7,735 nucleotides of DNA. Origin: Campylobacterales bacterium (GTDB taxonomy: Bacteria > Campylobacterota > Campylobacteria > Campylobacterales > Thiovulaceae). The position numbers and the translations under genes were made by a program. A model generated the notes under the pieces. It saw only the letters and a program-made list of their open reading frames with translations. It searched no databases and was not told where the DNA came from. The stretch is taken from positions 1 to 7,735 of the forward strand of contig DTUW01000071.1 of NCBI GenBank assembly GCA_012963895.1. The letters are read 5' to 3'. Below are positions 5,642 through 7,735 of this stretch, piece by piece. How positions within the stretch are numbered: the stretch's first letter is position 1; the number at the start of each line of letters is the position of its first letter.

Positions 5642-7732
5642 ATGACACGAAAAACACCTTTAAAAGATGTGAGAAATATAGGTATTGCTGCTCACATTGA
5701 TGCAGGAAAAACTACCACAACTGAACGGATACTATTCTATACAGGGGTTTCCCATAAAATTGGAGAGGTTCATGATGGTGCTGCCACTATGGACTGGATG
5801 GAGCAGGAGCAGGAGAGAGGTATTACAATTACTTCTGCTGCTACAACCTGTTTCTGGAAAGGGAAACAGATAAATATTATTGACACTCCGGGGCATGTCG
5901 ATTTTACTATTGAAGTTGAGCGGTCAATGAGAGTTTTAGATGGTGCTGTTGCCGTCTTCTGTGCTGTTGGTGGTGTCCAACCACAATCTGAAACAGTTTG
6001 GCGACAAGCTGATAAATATGGAGTTCCTCGGATTGTCTTTGTAAATAAGATGGATAGAATTGGAGCCGACTTTTATAGTGTTGAACAGCAAATCAAAGAG
6101 AAACTAAAAGCTAATCCTGTGCCTATCCAAATTCCTATCGGTGCTGAGGAAAACTTCAAGGGAGTTATCGACCTTGTCCAGATGAAAGCTATCGTTTGGG
6201 ACGACGATGCTAAGATGGGTTCAGAATACCATGTTCAAGAAATTCCAAGCGACCTCATCGACAAAGCAGAAGAGTATCGCGAAAAGATGATAGAAGGTAT
6301 CTCAGAAGCCGAAGGGAACGAGGAAATTATGGAGAAGTTCCTTGAAGGTGAAGAGATTTCAGAAGAGGAGCTAATTGAGGGAATTAAGACAGCTACCCTT
6401 GCAATGGAAGCTATTCCTATGACTTGTGGTAGTGCTTTTAAAAATAAAGGGGTGCAAACTCTATTAGATGCTGTTATCAACTACTTACCTTCTCCAACAG
6501 AAGTAGCAAATATTCGAGGTGTAAAAGTAGATAATCCAGAAGAAGAGGTTTCAGTAGAATCCACAGACCAAGGAGACTTTGCAGCTCTCGCCTTCAAAAT
6601 TATGACAGACCCATTTGTTGGACAACTAACATTTATTAGAGTATATAGAGGGAAATTGGAATCTGGCTCTTATGTTCTCAATACAACAAAAGGGAAAAAA
6701 GAGAGAATCGGGCGAATTCTAAAAATGCATGCCAATAAGAGAGAGGAGATAAAAGTTCTCCATGCAGGTGAGATTGGGGCAGTTGTGGGATTGAAAGATA
6801 CTACAACTGGTGATACTCTCTGTTCAGAAAGAGATAAGATAATTCTTGAAAGAATGGAATTCCCTGAACCTGTTATCTCTGTGGCTGTTGAACCTAAAAC
6901 AAAAGCTGACCAAGAGAAGATGGGGATTGCATTAAACAAGTTGGCACAAGAAGACCCATCATTTAGAGTCTCTTCTGATGAAGAATCTGGGCAGACTATT
7001 ATTTCCGGTATGGGTGAGCTTCATTTAGAAATTATTGTAGATAGAATGTTGCGAGAGTTCAAAGTTGAGGCAAATATTGGAGAACCACAGGTAGCCTATC
7101 GAGAAACTATCAAGCAAGAAGTTAAACACGAATACAAATATGCTAAACAGACAGGTGGTAGAGGACAATATGGACATGTTGTCTTTACTATGAAACCTGT
7201 TGAGCCGGGTAGCGGATTTGTATTCCACAACGAGATAAAAGGTGGAGTTATTCCAAAAGAATACATTCCAGCAGTTGAAAAAGGTTTCAAAGAGGCTATG
7301 CAAAATGGTGTCTTAGCTGGTTATCCAATTGAAGATATTGAAATATTCCTAACTTTCGGTTCTTATCACGAAGTCGATTCCTCTGAAATGGCTTTTAAAC
7401 TTGCTGCATCTATGGGATTTAAAGAGGCAGCCAGAAAAGCTGACCCTGTTCTACTTGAACCTATGATGAAAGTTGAGGTTGAAGTTCCAGAGGAGTTTAT
7501 GGGTGATGTGATTGGAGACCTCAACAGAAGAAGAGGACAGGTCAATAGCATGGGTGATAGAGGTGGAAATAAGACAGTTACCGCTTTTGTCCCACTCGCT
7601 GAAATGTTTGGATATTCAACCGATTTGAGAAGTGCTACACAAGGTCGAGCTACATATTCTATGGAGTTTGACCACTATGAAGAGGTTCCAAAAAATATAG
7701 CTGACGAAATTATCAAACAGCGAAACGGATAA
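5642..7732 (+). CDS. fusA: Elongation factor G
   Basis: Translational GTPase that drives tRNA-mRNA translocation and, with RRF, ribosome recycling. At 696 residues it is full length, ending in TAA 3 nt before the window edge. The G domain shows AHIDAGKTT at 17-25 (G1), the switch I segment RGITITSAATT at 59-69, DTPGH at 81-85 (G3), NKMD at 135-138 (G4) and SAF at 264-266 (G5). Domain II follows at about 290-400, then domain III, then domain IV with GGRGQYGHVVF, which reaches the decoding site, and domain V. The long G' insert between G4 and G5 and the intact domain IV mark it as canonical EF-G, not TetM/RF3/LepA. The ATG at 5642 is preceded by AGGA at 5628-5631 (10 nt) and by a closer TTGGAAA. 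No tuf gene starts before the window ends. Confidence 0.99.
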   Translation: MTRKTPLKDVRNIGIAAHIDAGKTTTTERILFYTGVSHKIGEVHDGAATMDWMEQEQERGITITSAATTCFWKGKQINIIDTPGHVDFTIEVERSMRVLDGAVAVFCAVGGVQPQSETVWRQADKYGVPRIVFVNKMDRIGADFYSVEQQIKEKLKANPVPIQIPIGAEENFKGVIDLVQMKAIVWDDDAKMGSEYHVQEIPSDLIDKAEEYREKMIEGISEAEGNEEIMEKFLEGEEISEEELIEGIKTATLAMEAIPMTCGSAFKNKGVQTLLDAVINYLPSPTEVANIRGVKVDNPEEEVSVESTDQGDFAALAFKIMTDPFVGQLTFIRVYRGKLESGSYVLNTTKGKKERIGRILKMHANKREEIKVLHAGEIGAVVGLKDTTTGDTLCSERDKIILERMEFPEPVISVAVEPKTKADQEKMGIALNKLAQEDPSFRVSSDEESGQTIISGMGELHLEIIVDRMLREFKVEANIGEPQVAYRETIKQEVKHEYKYAKQTGGRGQYGHVVFTMKPVEPGSGFVFHNEIKGGVIPKEYIPAVEKGFKEAMQNGVLAGYPIEDIEIFLTFGSYHEVDSSEMAFKLAASMGFKEAARKADPVLLEPMMKVEVEVPEEFMGDVIGDLNRRRGQVNSMGDRGGNKTVTAFVPLAEMFGYSTDLRSATQGRATYSMEFDHYEEVPKNIADEIIKQRNG

Positions 7733-7735
7733 TAT

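Overview
This window looks like a chromosomal segment from a Campylobacterota (Epsilonproteobacteria) organism, probably a free-living, respiratory member such as the Sulfurovum/Sulfurimonas group. The evidence is an AT-rich, AGA/GGA-rich coding style, ribosomal proteins S12, S7 and EF-G that read like the campylobacterial versions, and an S7 N-terminus of the MRRR type. The genus is inferred from remembered family sequences, not from a search.

Layout. (1) 1-2897, plus strand: a short AT-rich leader with a convincing promoter, then acs (acetyl-CoA synthetase), followed after 4 nt by a gene for an exported or membrane-anchored FecR-domain protein. (2) 2918-2992, plus strand: a complete tRNA-Val(GAC) with encoded CCA, only 20 nt after the fecR-like stop codon. 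(3) 2993-4598, minus strand: torD-like chaperone gene followed by a polyferredoxin-like gene overlapping it by 20 nt; the ferredoxin stop codon directly abuts the tRNA CCA. (4) 4599-4696: a 98-bp divergent promoter region. (5) 4697-7732, plus strand: the str operon rpsL-rpsG-fusA, complete, with a small GC-rich hairpin between rpsG and fusA. No gene-free stretch is longer than about 100 bases.

How the parts work together. acs activates acetate to acetyl-CoA. The TorD-like protein and the multi-cluster ferredoxin resemble the accessory genes that accompany molybdenum or tungsten oxidoreductases (formate dehydrogenase class), but no catalytic subunit is in view. The str genes are core translation machinery. 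The acs/fecR and torD/ferredoxin units converge on the tRNA gene, and torD diverges from rpsL.

No mobile element, CRISPR array, integrase, defence locus or obviously new system is visible. The best leads are the unusual cysteine layout of the ferredoxin, the tightly packed torD/rpsL divergent promoters with a flanking inverted repeat, a perfect 8-bp inverted repeat inside the start of acs, and the tRNA wedged between convergent transcripts.
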